Source: Prostheceraeus crozeri
Lineage: Eukaryota > Platyhelminthes > Polycladida > Euryleptidae
Reading direction: 5' to 3'
Assembly (NCBI GenBank): GCA_907163375.1
Contig: CAJQUW010008970.1
Location: 24,807-88,806, forward strand
DNA: 64,000 nt
A model generated the notes under the pieces. It did no database searches, was not told the origin of the DNA, and saw nothing but the letters and a program-made list of their open reading frames with translations. Position 1 is the first letter of the stretch. Each line of letters begins with the position of its first letter. This document shows, in pieces, positions 11,517 to 21,227 of this stretch. Made by a program: the position numbers and the translations under genes.

Positions 11517-14296
11517 AGGGGTTTTTGTTCCTCTATATAATCATGCATCCAGAATTCTCCAGGCTTAGTTGTGTATTTGGAGATGAATTTACTGATGAGA
11601 TAATCAGACTGACGATATGCTTCCATCCCAAATAAATATTGTTGTAGATACTGATTCCCACTGGATCCTTCACTCCAATCCTTTGTATGAACTTTTTTAA
11701 AATAACGTTGCCCCTCTTCTTTCTGCCATGGATACTGGGTCTGTGAAATGGTGGTATAATCTGTATATGTGTCTGGTAAGGTATAATCCCACAAGGCATT
11801 GATATGAAGGACCATTCCATGTGTAAAAGATGATGGGTAGTTTGTCACATTCGCATATTCCATACTGTACTTGAATAGAGGGTCTGTTAATACACCCATG
11901 GTTAAAGTGGAGGTGGGTGGCATTTGAAATTCCAAACGATAGAAGATGGTGCTGGCACTGTATCGAATCCAAAACATGCGACTGTTGGGATTCCCTTTAT
12001 TAATAGCATACACAAGAGATTGGAGTGTATAAATTCCTTTGGGAATGGTATAGATGATGGGGGATACTACATTGGGGTCTGTATGATAATAGGTGATGGA
12101 GAGAGGTTCTGAGAGATGGAATACATTCAAGGTTTCATACGGGTTATCCTCTTCATCCACCCATCCTTTCATCCGTTCCAATTGAGCCTTCATGTCTGAT
12201 GGTGGACGTTGGAGAATATCTTTCACCAAATATAAGGGGGTGATGGGGATGGGTAGTGTAAAGTGGAACTCCTTATATTGAAGAATAGGGGCCGTTATTT
12301 CAATGTCTGGTAATGTTTTCCATACACGTTCCTTTGTCACCAATTGTTGACCTATATGTTTTTGCACTGTGGTCACTGTGTAGGTGCTACACGTGATTGG
12401 ACGCATAGGTTGAAAACCATCCCGCTTCCAATACACAGACTGAGTTGATGTGAGAGGGGTATGGTACTGTCCTTTATCCAATATCTGTTCTTGTACACGA
12501 CCTACCCCCAACCAACGAATCTTCCGGTAGGTTTGAATCTTTGCAGTCTCATCAATATAACTCGTATATAAACCTTCATTATAAGATTTGATGGATGGGG
12601 GTGGTGGAAACGTACCCTGCCACAATCCAGACAGTTCATTGATATTCAATCGTTTGGCAATTTGTGATGTATTTTCAAATTGAATGAAGATGGGGTAATA
12701 GTCATGGAGTGTATCATCGTCATCACTCCCCCAATTAACATGAATGGAAAGGGAGAGCCCTCCTTTACACACCAGTAAGGTGGCAATGTAAGGGTACGCC
12801 TTCATGATAGAAGTGGTATGGCGTGACCGGTAGGATACATTCTTCACAACAATGTGGAAACATTGATCTTTATAAAAGACACGGTCTATATATTGGGGTA
12901 GGGTGTAGAAACCACTAGGGATAGTAATTTCCTTTGTTACATAGAACCCCAGGATGGCGTAAAAACCCATCACAACACGTTCTTCTTTTTTAACATGAAT
13001 GAGAAGGGAATCCCGTTCTACCAAGGTTTCAAGATCTTTTCTCCATTGACTCTTTAATTCTTCATCCTTCAATGCATTATACTGTGTGATAATTGAGGTA
13101 AGGTGGGTAATGTAGTCGGGAAGGGGGCGAATACGACGGAAATCAAAATGGGTAAACAACCGATACTTGTATTGGATAGATGTTGGGATGGTGATGGAAC
13201 CGCGTTCGTACACAATATCCTGGTTTGATGCAAGTGTATTAGAGGATGAGGTTTTGGGGGTAAATAACGTGCGTGTCATTTCCACCAAGGCTGCACGATC
13301 TTTACTCGCTTGGACTGTACTGGTATTGTAGGTGTGTACTGCATCATTACGCAGGATAGGTGGAAGTTTTGTTTTTAAGGTATCAGAATATAGTTTGTTG
13401 TGTAATCTATTCGTCGGCTGATTTGAAGGTTGTTTGTCTTTAGGGAAATAATGGAGGATGGTTTTATAACGGGTAGCTACCATTTCACCATCTTTTGGAG
13501 TGAATTGAGTATCACGTCGTAAATTGAACCATGTAGTAAATGGGAGCTTATTCCCCAACACTTTTTGAAGATGTTGTAGAGTGGTAATGAGGTGTCGCAA
13601 GTAGGCCAGTTTGATATTATAAGTATACTGCACCTGTTGGGCTTTGTCTGTAATGATGGTACCTACCACCATACCTGTGATTATATGACCACCACTTATT
13701 CCTTTCTTCACTGGACGTGTGATCAAATCAGATGGGAGGGAAATATCCAATGTCTTGGCCAAATCCACCACGATATTATACTCCTTGTCATAGAGCTTGA
13801 TCAATTTATTGATATCATCATAAATAGGAGATTTTCCATATTGTGCACCAGGCATTCGTAAATAGATTGGGAGGAATGGTGTTTCCAGAGGGTGGCATCC
13901 ATATAGATTGATGGGGGTGGTGACTTCCACATGGGTCTGATGACACATACTGGTGAGGAGTTGATAATCTATCGCCACGAGGGCTGTATTCTGTATAGGT
14001 TGTATTTGAAATTGGATTTCATCCTCTGTATGCATTATAAGTTTACCCACCCCCGACCATTCCAACCATTGGAGGAGATCTTCCAGAGGCATGTCCTGTT
14101 GTGCATACTCTCGGTGATAGTGTTTGAGGAAGGTGCAGCGATGGAGGGGGATGACTTTAAACCAATAATCTGTATATGAACCGACCGTATGATTGATAAA
14201 CTGTTTATAATGTGTAGATACACGGGTTTGAATAAAGGTGGATTGATTTGGGGAGAGATGGTAGACACATTGGTTTAAAAAGAAAGACATGGCCAA
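11504..14296 (-). CDS. Long virion structural protein with repeated beta modules (Polinton part)
   Basis: A 930-residue protein, the longest structural gene here. It repeats a short module of the type IP.G.Y.L...I (ITIPSGFYTLPQYIDRVF about residue 455; YTIPKGIYTLQSLVYAIN about 760) that also occurs in neighbouring structural proteins and suggests duplicated beta-sandwich units. No enzyme motif or transmembrane segment is evident. It is flanked by structural genes on both sides with small overlaps. A large fibre, spike or capsid-scaffold role is plausible, but I cannot assign a known family to the whole protein. Confidence 0.65.
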   Translation of the reverse strand: MAMSFFLNQCVYHLSPNQSTFIQTRVSTHYKQFINHTVGSYTDYWFKVIPLHRCTFLKHYHREYAQQDMPLEDLLQWLEWSGVGKLIMHTEDEIQFQIQPIQNTALVAIDYQLLTSMCHQTHVEVTTPINLYGCHPLETPFLPIYLRMPGAQYGKSPIYDDINKLIKLYDKEYNIVVDLAKTLDISLPSDLITRPVKKGISGGHIITGMVVGTIITDKAQQVQYTYNIKLAYLRHLITTLQHLQKVLGNKLPFTTWFNLRRDTQFTPKDGEMVATRYKTILHYFPKDKQPSNQPTNRLHNKLYSDTLKTKLPPILRNDAVHTYNTSTVQASKDRAALVEMTRTLFTPKTSSSNTLASNQDIVYERGSITIPTSIQYKYRLFTHFDFRRIRPLPDYITHLTSIITQYNALKDEELKSQWRKDLETLVERDSLLIHVKKEERVVMGFYAILGFYVTKEITIPSGFYTLPQYIDRVFYKDQCFHIVVKNVSYRSRHTTSIMKAYPYIATLLVCKGGLSLSIHVNWGSDDDDTLHDYYPIFIQFENTSQIAKRLNINELSGLWQGTFPPPPSIKSYNEGLYTSYIDETAKIQTYRKIRWLGVGRVQEQILDKGQYHTPLTSTQSVYWKRDGFQPMRPITCSTYTVTTVQKHIGQQLVTKERVWKTLPDIEITAPILQYKEFHFTLPIPITPLYLVKDILQRPPSDMKAQLERMKGWVDEEDNPYETLNVFHLSEPLSITYYHTDPNVVSPIIYTIPKGIYTLQSLVYAINKGNPNSRMFWIRYSASTIFYRLEFQMPPTSTLTMGVLTDPLFKYSMEYANVTNYPSSFTHGMVLHINALWDYTLPDTYTDYTTISQTQYPWQKEEGQRYFKKVHTKDWSEGSSGNQYLQQYLFGMEAYRQSDYLISKFISKYTTKPGEFWMHDYIEEQKPLWKQ

Positions 14297-14828
14297 TGCT
14301 GGAGAAAATACAAGAAACGTAATGGAAAGTGGTATACTCCTTCACTTGATACATGGACACAGGTACCACTTCTATATGATACACATCACGTTCTGTAAAT
14401 CCATCTCCACCCATGTACAGAATGGAGCGGCTGGTGTTGATAGTCATCATTTGGGTTTGGACACGGTTCAAATATTGTTGTAAGGCGTCAATCGGTGCCA
14501 TCTCCAGCCATTGTGCGTTGGACTCGTAAATGATGTGCTGTGTGACTTTGTCCGTTCCCTCCATCGTATAATAGGGGAGAAACGTGTTCAAGGTTGATTT
14601 ATGTCCCACATCTGACGTCTTACCCACTGTGATGGTGCATGGCTCCGTCACTGTATCAATAGTGTTCACATACCCAAAAGCAGACACACCTACTTCCCAT
14701 TGTTCATGCAACGGTAGTTGAAAAGGTAGGTTGTAATTGGTAAAATAATGATTTGCTTTATTGTCAAAGGCATCATTCCTAACATTGCTGAGTAGGAGTA
14801 ATGAAAAGTCAGACTTCTTCTCCCCCAT
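14205..14828 (-). CDS. Structural protein with the common WEVGV N-terminal domain (Polinton part)
   Basis: About 207 residues. The N-terminus (LLLLSNVRNDAFDNKANHY, then LPLHEQWEVGVSAFGYVNT) is the same domain that opens the collagen-bearing protein and many Polinton structural proteins. The ATG at 14828 is preferred over an upstream GTG at 14831. It overlaps the start of the 930-residue gene. It probably belongs to the same virion sub-structure as its neighbours. Confidence 0.6.
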   Translation of the reverse strand: MGEKKSDFSLLLLSNVRNDAFDNKANHYFTNYNLPFQLPLHEQWEVGVSAFGYVNTIDTVTEPCTITVGKTSDVGHKSTLNTFLPYYTMEGTDKVTQHIIYESNAQWLEMAPIDALQQYLNRVQTQMMTINTSRSILYMGGDGFTERDVYHIEVVPVSMYQVKEYTTFHYVSCIFSSIGHVFLFKPMCLPSLPKSIHLYSNPCIYTL

Positions 14829-14842
14829 CACTCCTTACTTGC

Positions 14843-15948
14843 TCAATACTGGCGATGGTTACCTAGAGGTTGGATATCACTGTCCTTCACCCATGAGTTC
14901 ATAGAGGATGGATAACCTTGCCAGTGCACGAGATGTTCCCGTTGACCATTACGTGTACGTGTACGTAGAACTTGATCCACTTGATAGATTTCCTCATCCG
15001 TCGCACTACTTGTAATTCCTGTGCATAAAATGCGCCACGAATGGGTTCCCCTGCTAAATCCACGAGAGAGTACATACGTGTCCCATAGGGATCTTTCCGT
15101 ATACTTTGAATACGAAACTCTTCTGTTGACCAATTCGCTTCATACCCCCGCCCAAACGTTCCCTTATCACGAGAGATACGGACTCGTGCCCCCACTTTGA
15201 GGCTACTGTGTGGACGTTGGGGACGTTTCAATTGGGGATAGTTTTGTCGAGCCCGTTTCTGTTGATGTTGAAGGATTGTACCAATATCCTGTGATGTGAC
15301 TTCATTGGGGATTTTCTGGGTTGTGGAATGACGTGTGTTATTATACGCCATCATCACGTCTGGGAGGTAATCAATCCAATTCTGGACATTGGTGGCTGTG
15401 AAAATACGTTCTAATTTATCTTTAATGGTACGATTCAAACGTTCCACATGTGCACATTTATAAGGGCTATAAATAGAGAAATGTTCAATATTCTCCTTCT
15501 TCAATACTTTATCCACCTTGGTATTATAAAATTCACGACCTTGATCCGTTTGGAGACGTTGTGGGGGAGGGATGGTTTTTAACACCTTCTCCAGAATTCC
15601 CGCCACTTCCTCTGCACTTTTCGTTTTCAAAGGGAACGCCCATGCTTTGCGGGAGAAAATATCCATGAACATGAGGATGTATTTATACTGGCGGTTAGAG
15701 GCGGCATACTTCTGATAGTCCACAATATCCGCTTGGAACTGGATGCGTGGGCCACTCACGCGATACGGATGTAGAGGGCGGATACGGTTCCGCTTCTGTC
15801 GATGAAGTGTATATGTTGGCTGGGATTGAAGCCAATGACGGACACGTGTGGGGCTCAGGCCGGATGCAGCAGCTAAAGCAGCGACGGAACCGTACCCAGC
15901 AGGATGCTTGCTGTCGTAGTAGATGGCTTTTAACCTTTCTTCCGCCAT
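14843..15948 (-). CDS. Retroviral-type integrase with chromodomain (Polinton part)
   Basis: The core shows the DDE triad of retrovirus-like integrases: Asp in QFQADIVDYQ, Asp in RLQTDQGREF and Glu in CAHVERLNRTIKDK, spaced as in the family. An N-terminal helix-turn-helix-like segment (VAALAAASGLSPTRVRHWL) precedes it and an SH3-like part (KVGARVRISRDK) follows. The 3' end of the region encodes a chromodomain (QVDQVLRTR ... EHLVHWQGYP ... SWVKDSDI), common in Polinton integrases and thought to guide insertion to marked chromatin. The first ATG at 15948 is used. Role: inserting the element into host DNA. Confidence 0.9.
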
Positions 15949-15951
15949 CAC

Positions 15952-16105
15952 AACTATCCTTAGGTACAGGTCTACTTGGTATAATATGGCTCACATTATG
16001 ATGGGCACAACAATTCATGGTGAATTGGACATGAGTTTCTCCATCCTCATCTGGCATCGCCGTTGTACAGGAGGTGCACAAACGTTGAAAGAGTTGAGCT
16101 GTCAT
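15952..16105 (-). CDS. Short cysteine/histidine-rich frame before the integrase
   Basis: A short open frame upstream of the integrase has a C-x2-C ... CCAHH pattern (LCTSCTTAMP, then NCCAHHNVSH) that could bind zinc. It lies between the ATPase and integrase genes. It may be a small zinc protein or chance; no family was recognised. Confidence 0.25.
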
Positions 16106-16190
16106 CTTTAGCACACGTTTCCATCCATAGTCTACGTATAATGATCATACATCGCTTGTAGGGGGGAGCGTCTACGTGAAGAGTGCCCCA

Positions 16191-17360
16191 TCACATCTTT
16201 AACAACCCCACGCCTAGGGCGTGTATTTTCTTTATCAGCCTCACGCGTGCGCGTACGTGTTGCGCGTGTACGTCCACGTGTCGCACCACGACCAACCCCA
16301 GAGGTTGCAGGAGGGGGTGTAGCAGGAGGGGTATGGTTGTTGGAGTGACATGCTCATCACTGTTCTTGCGGTCGGATTTAATCCCCTCTATATGTGGTCG
16401 AGGGAGGGGGGTTAAGGCTGTATTCATACCAAATAGTTTATTACGCAATTGCTGGAAGTGGATTAGTTTGGCGTGCCATGCACGGATCGTTTCCATGCTG
16501 GGTTTTGAGCGAATAATGTCCCGCGCCACTTCTCTTGCATACTGAGGGTAGGGGTGAACCATATCATCTATTTTCTCATTTTCCAACGTATGTTGAAGTA
16601 ACGCTGTTTGAGGATTGGGGGCAACCCCTCCCGTTTGTCCCCCTGCCTGTTTCTCTTCACATGCTCTGTACATGGCAGGGGTCACAACCATCATTTTACT
16701 GAAATCCATCTTGTTTCGGTGGGGGTGTTTCGTTAACTTAAATACAATCATGGGGGGTTCAAATAATTTTGTACGTAAACGGTATTCCATCGGTGTGGTG
16801 GTTGTAAAGTCAACAAACAAGTAGGCGTAGCTACCATACTCTCGCATCAAAGTGGCGAGAATATCATGGATAACATGGGTATTTCCTGCTGGGAGCATGC
16901 GGGATAGGAATTGACTCGTCTGCTGCTGGTTGCGTGGATTGGGGAAAAGGACCATATAGTGGACATTATTATTACGCATCCGCTGCTCCTTATCTCCATA
17001 CAGATATTGGGTAATTTGAATGGCAAAGAAGCCTTTATGATGAGAACCACGTAGAAAAAGGGTGGTGATTCCTTCATGTTTCGCACTCTCCTGTTGCAGA
17101 TCATCCAAAATCACAATATCATTCTGTCCCAATTGATCTAAATCATCGTGCGTAGGGACCCCCAATTTCATCTGAATGTCCAATTCCTTTAATTTATCAT
17201 GAAAAGGACTCTCTATCCCATAAAACCACCATATTTTACGGATGGGGTGTTTAAATAACCCATCTTTATGTTTCAGTAAATTTAAGACAAAGGTGGATTT
17301 CCCTGATTTACTCGGTCCACACACAATCATAGAAGAGTCATTTTCCAGACGAAAGTCCAT
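16191..17360 (-). CDS. FtsK/HerA-type genome-packaging ATPase (Polinton part)
   Basis: A 389-residue protein. The Walker A motif is CGPSKSGKST (about residues 14-23) and Walker B is IVILDDLQQE (about 86-95). A sensor-like stretch ITQYLYGDKEQRMRNN and FPNPRNQQQ follow, as in A32-like packaging ATPases of Polintons and large DNA viruses. The C-terminal 150 residues are less conserved and end in a basic tail. The enzyme would drive DNA into the capsid. A homologous ATPase lies in the second element at 44404-45039, whose first 150 residues align closely. Confidence 0.9.
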   Translation of the reverse strand: MDFRLENDSSMIVCGPSKSGKSTFVLNLLKHKDGLFKHPIRKIWWFYGIESPFHDKLKELDIQMKLGVPTHDDLDQLGQNDIVILDDLQQESAKHEGITTLFLRGSHHKGFFAIQITQYLYGDKEQRMRNNNVHYMVLFPNPRNQQQTSQFLSRMLPAGNTHVIHDILATLMREYGSYAYLFVDFTTTTPMEYRLRTKLFEPPMIVFKLTKHPHRNKMDFSKMMVVTPAMYRACEEKQAGGQTGGVAPNPQTALLQHTLENEKIDDMVHPYPQYAREVARDIIRSKPSMETIRAWHAKLIHFQQLRNKLFGMNTALTPLPRPHIEGIKSDRKNSDEHVTPTTIPLLLHPLLQPLGLVVVRHVDVHAQHVRARVRLIKKIHALGVGLLKM

Positions 17361-17414
17361 GTTTTAAAACAATAAGTCCATGAATCATACTTTATTACGT
17401 AAACACAAAAACAA

Positions 17415-19532
17415 TTACATTTCACTATATTCAGGAATCAGTGTAATGTCAATGTCAAAGGCAAGCCAGTCAATCACACCATTCTTTATATAGATGGGAT
17501 ACTCATCTGTGGTCACGCGTTCTCGGAGTTCTGTATATTGATTTGGACAAATATCTGCAATAGGATGGATATTGAAGCGGTGGATTTGTTGATGCCAATC
17601 CGCTCCTTTCAATGATGCGAGACGTTTCATGGCACTAAGAACAAAAGCGCGGTACAAAGGTTTGAAACGTATATCATAACTACCCACTCCTTTGTCACCA
17701 TCCACTTCTATTCCATGTAATCCTTTTAGACCATGGCGTAAGATTTCCATTACATCTTGAATCCGCTTCTTCATATGACATACGGCATGTGCAGCGTAAA
17801 TTGTAGGGGTTAATGTTTTGAGTGCATCACTGAAATGTTCATTACGGAAGCAATCACTTTCCAAACGTTGAAGTAATGGAAGAAGTTTCACTTGTACATG
17901 AGATGAGGCAAGGTATGTATTCACATCGTCATACAACTGTTTATCCGTATAATTAGGGGGGTGAGGTATATCTGTATCCGTATATAAATAAGCACAAACA
18001 TTGTACACCTTTTGGTACACTTTATGGTTTGCTTCCAAACGTCGCAAGACTTGTTGCATTCCACGTACTATAAAATACTCTTCAATCATATCACAATGTC
18101 GTCCTTCTTTCTTACCATTTTGTATCCAATCCCCTGAACTCGCCTTCAACATCTCATAAAATCGTTTGAGATACATGTCCCGTACCGTCACATTTTCTAC
18201 CACACGTCCTTGATATTGACGTAGCATATAAAGTTCCTCCACGATTTGTTTGAGGATTTGAATATAGACGAGACGGTTCATTTCACAACGCTCCTCTTCC
18301 ATTTCATCTTCATTGGTGGGTTGAGCTCTTGCAAAATTACTGTATTTTTTCAATAATTCCATTAATTGGTTTAGTATATGTTTCAAGCTGTGGATAGGAG
18401 ATTTCTCATAAATGGGTCGCACATCTTTATCAATAAATGAATGGTCCATGTCAATGTCTTTTGCAGGGGCTATAAATGTGTATAGACACAGTAATTGCTT
18501 ATCCACATCAGCTATTACATTCTCCATATGCTCCTTTTTCCAATCTTGTGCTTGTTTAATATCCACCTTTAAGCGTTTCTTCCGTTTTATGGGTTTTACA
18601 GTGAGGGTTGGTGGGGGTGTTTGTGGTAAAGTATTCTCCACCTTATCCACTAAAGCACACATTTCCTCTTCTTCCACTTCTGTCATCTGTTCCATGGCTT
18701 CAATATGATGGTGATACAGTACTTGTTTCACACTGCAACAAAGTCGGAACCGTTGTTTCTCATCATCACGATAAACACCTGTGATTTGGAATGTACAGCT
18801 GAGACGAATTACACTCCCCTTCTCCTTGTATGTTCCATCCATATGCGTCAACGTTTCCCAAATCTTATTTAAGGCATACAAAGACTTCAATTCAAACTGT
18901 CGTTCCCCCATGGTGAAGATGGGTGTTGGTGATGAATGGGGTGGACGACATAATTTGACATAGATCCCCTTATTCGCTTCCGCTGTCGCACCATCACGCA
19001 CAATGGTATCCATATGATAATGTGGCCAGGAACTTTGTCCAATCAATTGACCCATTAATTGTTCCAATAACACCAAGTCTTCTGCCACTTGATTGGAAAG
19101 ACGGATACGTGTATTGAACACACCTTCTGCATACTCATTCTGCTTCGTCAATCCATACCACATAGAACTCCCACTGTTGAAAAGTAATCGCGCTTCGAGT
19201 GCTTTATCCTCCCAGTGGGTAAATTCACGCGGCCAACAATCATAATTCTCCACTCGAATTGCATGAAAATTAGGAATATCAGCGCTGGGATTTGCTAATT
19301 TCACCATGGCAATAGGAAGATGTCGTAGATTGGTATATGGTCGCTTTGACCACTCTACTCTCCGTGTTGCATGGAGGGTGCTGTTGAAGAACCCCTTTAC
19401 AGTGTCATTGACCACAGTGGGTAAGCGTCGTCGTTGCGGCTTTGTTTTCTTTACATCTCCAGCCTGAATTTTGGCTGGAGGTGCTACTTCATCGTCCAAG
19501 ATGATAACACGTTTACGTCCTTCCGAACTCAT
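17415..19532 (-). CDS. Orphan 705-residue protein (Polinton accessory)
   Basis: I do not recognise a family. The N-terminus is basic and contains PPAKIQAGDVKKTKPQRRR, resembling a nuclear-targeting segment. A KPIKRKKRLK block occurs near residue 315 and long alpha-helical, Leu-rich segments follow (about 375-600). Its size and place beside the ATPase make a DNA-binding or terminal-protein role possible, but this is inference. A weak match of the order 'GIYVKL ... IRLSCTFQITG' to the 248-residue protein at 43549-44295 is noted. A TTATATAA box lies 29 bases upstream. Confidence 0.7.
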   Translation of the reverse strand: MSSEGRKRVIILDDEVAPPAKIQAGDVKKTKPQRRRLPTVVNDTVKGFFNSTLHATRRVEWSKRPYTNLRHLPIAMVKLANPSADIPNFHAIRVENYDCWPREFTHWEDKALEARLLFNSGSSMWYGLTKQNEYAEGVFNTRIRLSNQVAEDLVLLEQLMGQLIGQSSWPHYHMDTIVRDGATAEANKGIYVKLCRPPHSSPTPIFTMGERQFELKSLYALNKIWETLTHMDGTYKEKGSVIRLSCTFQITGVYRDDEKQRFRLCCSVKQVLYHHHIEAMEQMTEVEEEEMCALVDKVENTLPQTPPPTLTVKPIKRKKRLKVDIKQAQDWKKEHMENVIADVDKQLLCLYTFIAPAKDIDMDHSFIDKDVRPIYEKSPIHSLKHILNQLMELLKKYSNFARAQPTNEDEMEEERCEMNRLVYIQILKQIVEELYMLRQYQGRVVENVTVRDMYLKRFYEMLKASSGDWIQNGKKEGRHCDMIEEYFIVRGMQQVLRRLEANHKVYQKVYNVCAYLYTDTDIPHPPNYTDKQLYDDVNTYLASSHVQVKLLPLLQRLESDCFRNEHFSDALKTLTPTIYAAHAVCHMKKRIQDVMEILRHGLKGLHGIEVDGDKGVGSYDIRFKPLYRAFVLSAMKRLASLKGADWHQQIHRFNIHPIADICPNQYTELRERVTTDEYPIYIKNGVIDWLAFDIDITLIPEYSEM

Positions 19533-19560
19533 GTTTGTCTCTACACTGATTCCACATCCT

Positions 19561-19568
19561 TTATATAA
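19561..19568 (-). promoter_or_regulatory. TATA box (TTATATAA)
   Basis: TTATATAA, palindromic, 29 bases before the start of the 705-residue gene at 19532. Confidence 0.55.
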
Positions 19569-19571
19569 TGT

Positions 19572-19829
19572 TTAAACAGGTGACTGTTGTGCATTCAGTC
19601 CTATACCATGCACCGTTCCCACAAGTCGTCTACGGTGCTTGACTATTTTTCTACCACATAGTCCCATATTCATTACAAAGATGATGATGATGATAATTTG
19701 CACAATAGCGGTAATCCACGTGTCTGGAGCGTCAATAGTAGGTAGTTTGCAGCTACAGGGAGAACATGGCATACAATCTGTTGTATTCCATGTACGATGA
19801 TGATAGAGATGTTGAATTGTGGGCGACAT
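19572..19829 (-). CDS. Small single-pass membrane protein (Polinton accessory)
   Basis: An 85-residue protein with one clear hydrophobic segment (WITAIVQIIIIIIFVMNMGL, about 37-57) followed by a basic KIVKHRRR stretch. A Cys-rich N-terminus (CMPCSPCSC) precedes the segment. The charge pattern suggests the N-terminus faces outside the cytoplasm. It could be a membrane-active or virion membrane protein; no family was recognised. Confidence 0.5.
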   Translation of the reverse strand: MSPTIQHLYHHRTWNTTDCMPCSPCSCKLPTIDAPDTWITAIVQIIIIIIFVMNMGLCGRKIVKHRRRLVGTVHGIGLNAQQSPV

Positions 19830-19865
19830 GTCACAACACTGATAGTGAAGTAAATATTCTTCTCC

Positions 19866-19872
19866 TTATATA
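19866..19872 (-). promoter_or_regulatory. TATA box (TATATAA)
   Basis: TATATAA, 37 bases before the membrane-protein start at 19829; it overlaps the stop codon of the next gene. Confidence 0.45.
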
Positions 19873-20294
19873 GTCGTCTCATCATGATTTACTTGAATAT
19901 CTGTCAAATCAAAATTGGTTGGATCATCATGAAACGCTATGCCATAGGCTTGTGCAAATGGCATTTGTTTTTGTTGAAATCGACGTTTCTTTTTCAGAAA
20001 ACTGTAATAATCAATAGGGGGTCGTACAAATTTGCGTAGAATTGGACCATACACTTTAAAGAATTCCTGCTGCACAGGTGTGAGTTTTTTATTTCCACCA
20101 CCTTTTTGCATCTTCTCCATCAGTTTTCGTAAATCTTCCACATATGCTTTGGGTAATTGGTTGATTCGATGATTAATTGTACGTTTGAAACAGCCTACCC
20201 CCTTCTTCAAATGACCCAATGTATCTTTAAACACTGTTTGTCGTTCTATACACCGTTGACACATGTTTGCTACATTGTGAAAAAATCCCCACAT
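19866..20294 (-). CDS. Basic orphan 142-residue protein (Polinton accessory)
   Basis: A small basic protein with HNVANMCQRCIERQ near the start and a central LMEKMQKGGGNKKLTPVQQ segment. The stretch YYSFLKKKRRFQQKQ near residue 95 is strongly basic. No known domain is recognised. The ATG is directly preceded by CTAAGTAA, so the TAAGTAA word abuts the start codon here. Confidence 0.55.
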   Translation of the reverse strand: MWGFFHNVANMCQRCIERQTVFKDTLGHLKKGVGCFKRTINHRINQLPKAYVEDLRKLMEKMQKGGGNKKLTPVQQEFFKVYGPILRKFVRPPIDYYSFLKKKRRFQQKQMPFAQAYGIAFHDDPTNFDLTDIQVNHDETTI

Positions 20295-20298
20295 TTAC

Positions 20299-21006
20299 TT
20301 AGTTGAATTCACGAATAAAGCGTAGCATATTTTCACGTTGAGCTACTTGATTAGCATTTTCATGAACCATGTGTGCAATAAAGCGCTCTTTTGTATCCAA
20401 CATCTGTAACAGACGCTCCATTGTTGTATCGGTGTATACACCATTCCCATCCCCTCGATCAGGGTGTTGTACTACCGTTTGAAATCGCTGTTCTAGTTGG
20501 TGGAGTACACGTCGTCGGTTTTCTAAACGCTGCTCTTGTAATGTAATAGAATCATGAAGTAAATTCACAATAACTGAATTTTTAAGTGCATTTAACTCGG
20601 TGATGTATTGTTGCCCATTCTCAAGTATCGGTGGATGTACTTCATACTGATGAGGATCTGCTAGAGGGCTTGTCCCTTGATTTTGTCTCGGAATAGGTAG
20701 AGAGCTTGTCCCTTGATCATGTCTCGGAATAGGTAGAGGGTTTGTCCCTTGATCATGTCTCGGAATAGGTAGAGGATTTGTCCCTTGATCTCGTCTTGGA
20801 ATGGGTAGAGGGTTTGTCCCTTGATCATGTCTGAAAATCATAGGGGGAGGAGGTGATGTACCAATATGTCGATTATTTGCCACTTGATTATAACTATCGA
20901 TATAGGCATTCTCAATCTCTGTTCTCATTGGATTCGGTAGAGCACTATGAAGTAATGTGGGTTGTATAAGAGGTTCTGGAATATCCCCTACCTGTAACGG
21001 TGCCAA
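20299..21006 (-). CDS. Protein with five DQGTNPLPIPR repeats and a coiled coil (Polinton accessory)
   Basis: About 235 residues with an upstream TTG at the 5' end of the frame and a first ATG near 20928. The centre has five tandem 12-residue repeats of the type RHDQGTNPLPIP (DNA unit 36 bp). The C-terminal half (NALKNSVIVNLLHDSITLQEQ and following) looks like a long helix or coiled coil. No family was recognised. It overlaps the neighbouring small frame by 19 bases. Confidence 0.5.
   Translation of the reverse strand: MAPLQVGDIPEPLIQPTLLHSALPNPMRTEIENAYIDSYNQVANNRHIGTSPPPPMIFRHDQGTNPLPIPRRDQGTNPLPIPRHDQGTNPLPIPRHDQGTSSLPIPRQNQGTSPLADPHQYEVHPPILENGQQYITELNALKNSVIVNLLHDSITLQEQRLENRRRVLHQLEQRFQTVVQHPDRGDGNGVYTDTTMERLLQMLDTKERFIAHMVHENANQVAQRENMLRFIREFN
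20650..20840 (-). repeat. 36-bp coding tandem repeat
   Basis: Five head-to-tail 36-bp units (GGAATAGGTAGAGGGTTTGT on the plus strand is part of each) encode the DQGTNPLPIPR repeats. Units differ by a few bases, and the repeats are contiguous without spacers. Confidence 0.8.
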
Positions 21007-21227
21007 ATCTTCCCCTGTAATTCTCGCAATTCATCAATCCATGGTCTCTCATCCACTACTTGTGGTATTTCATCTTTAAAATGATCTGGTAAATTCGGTT
21101 GTGGTGAATATGGGGACAGTAAATCCGAATAGGCTACATCCCCCTCCTCTGCCATCGCTCTTTCCATCACATCCATAGGAAGCTGTTGTTGAATCATTGT
21201 ATAACGGTCCACTCCATCATCTGGCAT
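20988..21227 (-). CDS. Short acidic orphan protein (Polinton accessory)
   Basis: A 79-residue acidic frame (MPDDGVDRYTMIQQQLP ... ERPWIDELRELQGK) between the repeat protein and the zinc-finger protein, overlapping both. No domain is recognised. Confidence 0.4.
   Translation of the reverse strand: MPDDGVDRYTMIQQQLPMDVMERAMAEEGDVAYSDLLSPYSPQPNLPDHFKDEIPQVVDERPWIDELRELQGKIWHRYR

Noticed and set aside
20650-20840. Regular 36-bp repeats resembling a CRISPR array
   Set aside because: Units are contiguous without spacers, lie within a coding frame and translate to a 12-residue repeat.
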